This document shows, piece after piece, positions 5,538 to 5,850 of a DNA stretch of 5,850 nt. Location: contig QFOL01000246.1 of the NCBI GenBank assembly GCA_003241215.1, forward strand, positions 1 through 5,850, read 5' to 3'. Under the pieces are notes generated by a model. That model worked only from the letters and a program-made list of their open reading frames with translations, was not told where the DNA came from and searched no databases. The DNA is from Agrobacterium fabrum. Lineage in GTDB: Bacteria; Pseudomonadota; Alphaproteobacteria; Rhizobiales; Rhizobiaceae. Made by a program: the position numbers and the translations under genes. Every line of letters starts with the position of its first letter. Positions within the stretch are counted from its first letter, which is position 1.

Positions 5538-5804
5538 TCACCTTCGGATGCGAACCCTGTACTGATAGGGCGCGCCTTCTTCGACCAGTACATGATCCCC
5601 GGGCCTAGCAGCGTTATGGCGGAAGAACGATCCTATCCAGCCCCTCGCTCGGAAAAACTTCTTCGATCCATCCAGATCGGTGACAACCAACGGACCGCCA
5701 TCCCACACGATCGATATCTCACGAGAGGCCCTCTCTGATTTGTTCGAACCACCTGTGATTAGGCATGGAATAAGGACCCCGCACATGGGGTGATCGGCGT
5801 CCAA
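5538..5804 (-). CDS. Possible small protein of unknown function
   Basis: An 88-residue frame convergent with the preceding gene; I do not recognise it with certainty. The C-terminal two-thirds looks like a real folded domain: REISIVWDGGPLVVTD, then GSKKFFRARGWIGSFFRHN, then ARPGDHVLVEEGAPYQYRVR. The pattern of a strand, FFRARGW, and PGDHVLVEE recalls small beta-barrel DNA-binding domains of the B3 / EcoRII-N kind, but this is shape-based inference. The N-terminal 25 residues are less convincing. TTG 5804 is the first start after an in-frame TAA at 5825-5827, with GGGGG upstream; ATG 5786 is the alternative. Another minus-strand frame is open from ATG 5850 to a TGA at 5719-5721, so the gene may be a frameshifted 3' part of a longer one that extends out of the window. 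Confidence 0.5.
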   Translation of the reverse strand: MDADHPMCGVLIPCLITGGSNKSERASREISIVWDGGPLVVTDLDGSKKFFRARGWIGSFFRHNAARPGDHVLVEEGAPYQYRVRIRR

Positions 5805-5850
5805 ACGGGACCCCCATCTGCAATGGGGTTACAACAGCCTCCGGTTTCAT

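Overview
The window looks like a stretch of alphaproteobacterial chromosome, probably from a Rhizobiaceae-type organism. Two things suggest this: a GC-rich malate:quinone oxidoreductase gene of rhizobial style, and the intergenic palindrome behind it, which carries the core CCTCGGGCTTGACCC that is scattered through Rhizobium/Agrobacterium-type genomes. The assignment rests on sequence character and memory, not on a search.

Layout. (1) 2-895: the 3' part of mqo, entering from the left edge, closed by a clear intrinsic terminator (922-953). (2) 981-1057: a long imperfect palindrome of the rhizobial intergenic repeat type. (3) 1200-1481: a ParD-type antitoxin gene with no recognisable ParE toxin after it. 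(4) 1512-1859: an AT-richer small gene for a membrane-anchored protein of unknown function, sitting where the toxin would be expected. (5) 1860-2120: a non-coding stretch with a hairpin, a 13-bp tandem repeat and a 17-bp palindrome. (6) 3183 down to 2121 on the minus strand: two adjacent genes for different HNH-type zinc proteins, likely one operon. (7) 3184-3350: the divergent promoter region, with nested inverted repeats. (8) 3351-4217: a DUF429 (RNase H-fold, predicted nuclease) gene. (9) 4316-5494: a protein with an N-terminal cysteine-rich domain, a beta-rich middle and a C-terminal segment like the DNA-binding tail of large serine recombinases. (10) 5538-5804, minus strand: a possible small gene of unknown function, convergent with the previous one.

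How the parts may fit. mqo is housekeeping (malate oxidation into the quinone pool). From about 1480 onward the content is accessory: an antitoxin without its toxin, lower GC around 1490-2000, and four consecutive genes whose products all look built to act on or bind nucleic acids (HNH, HNH-like, RNase H-fold, Zn/DNA-binding). The two HNH genes and the DUF429 gene are bracketed by two copies, in opposite orientation, of a 16-bp palindromic sequence (2056-2071 and 4210-4225). A plausible but unproven reading is a small mobile or defence-type cassette inserted in an island next to mqo. No transposase, integrase, tRNA, rRNA or CRISPR array is visible.
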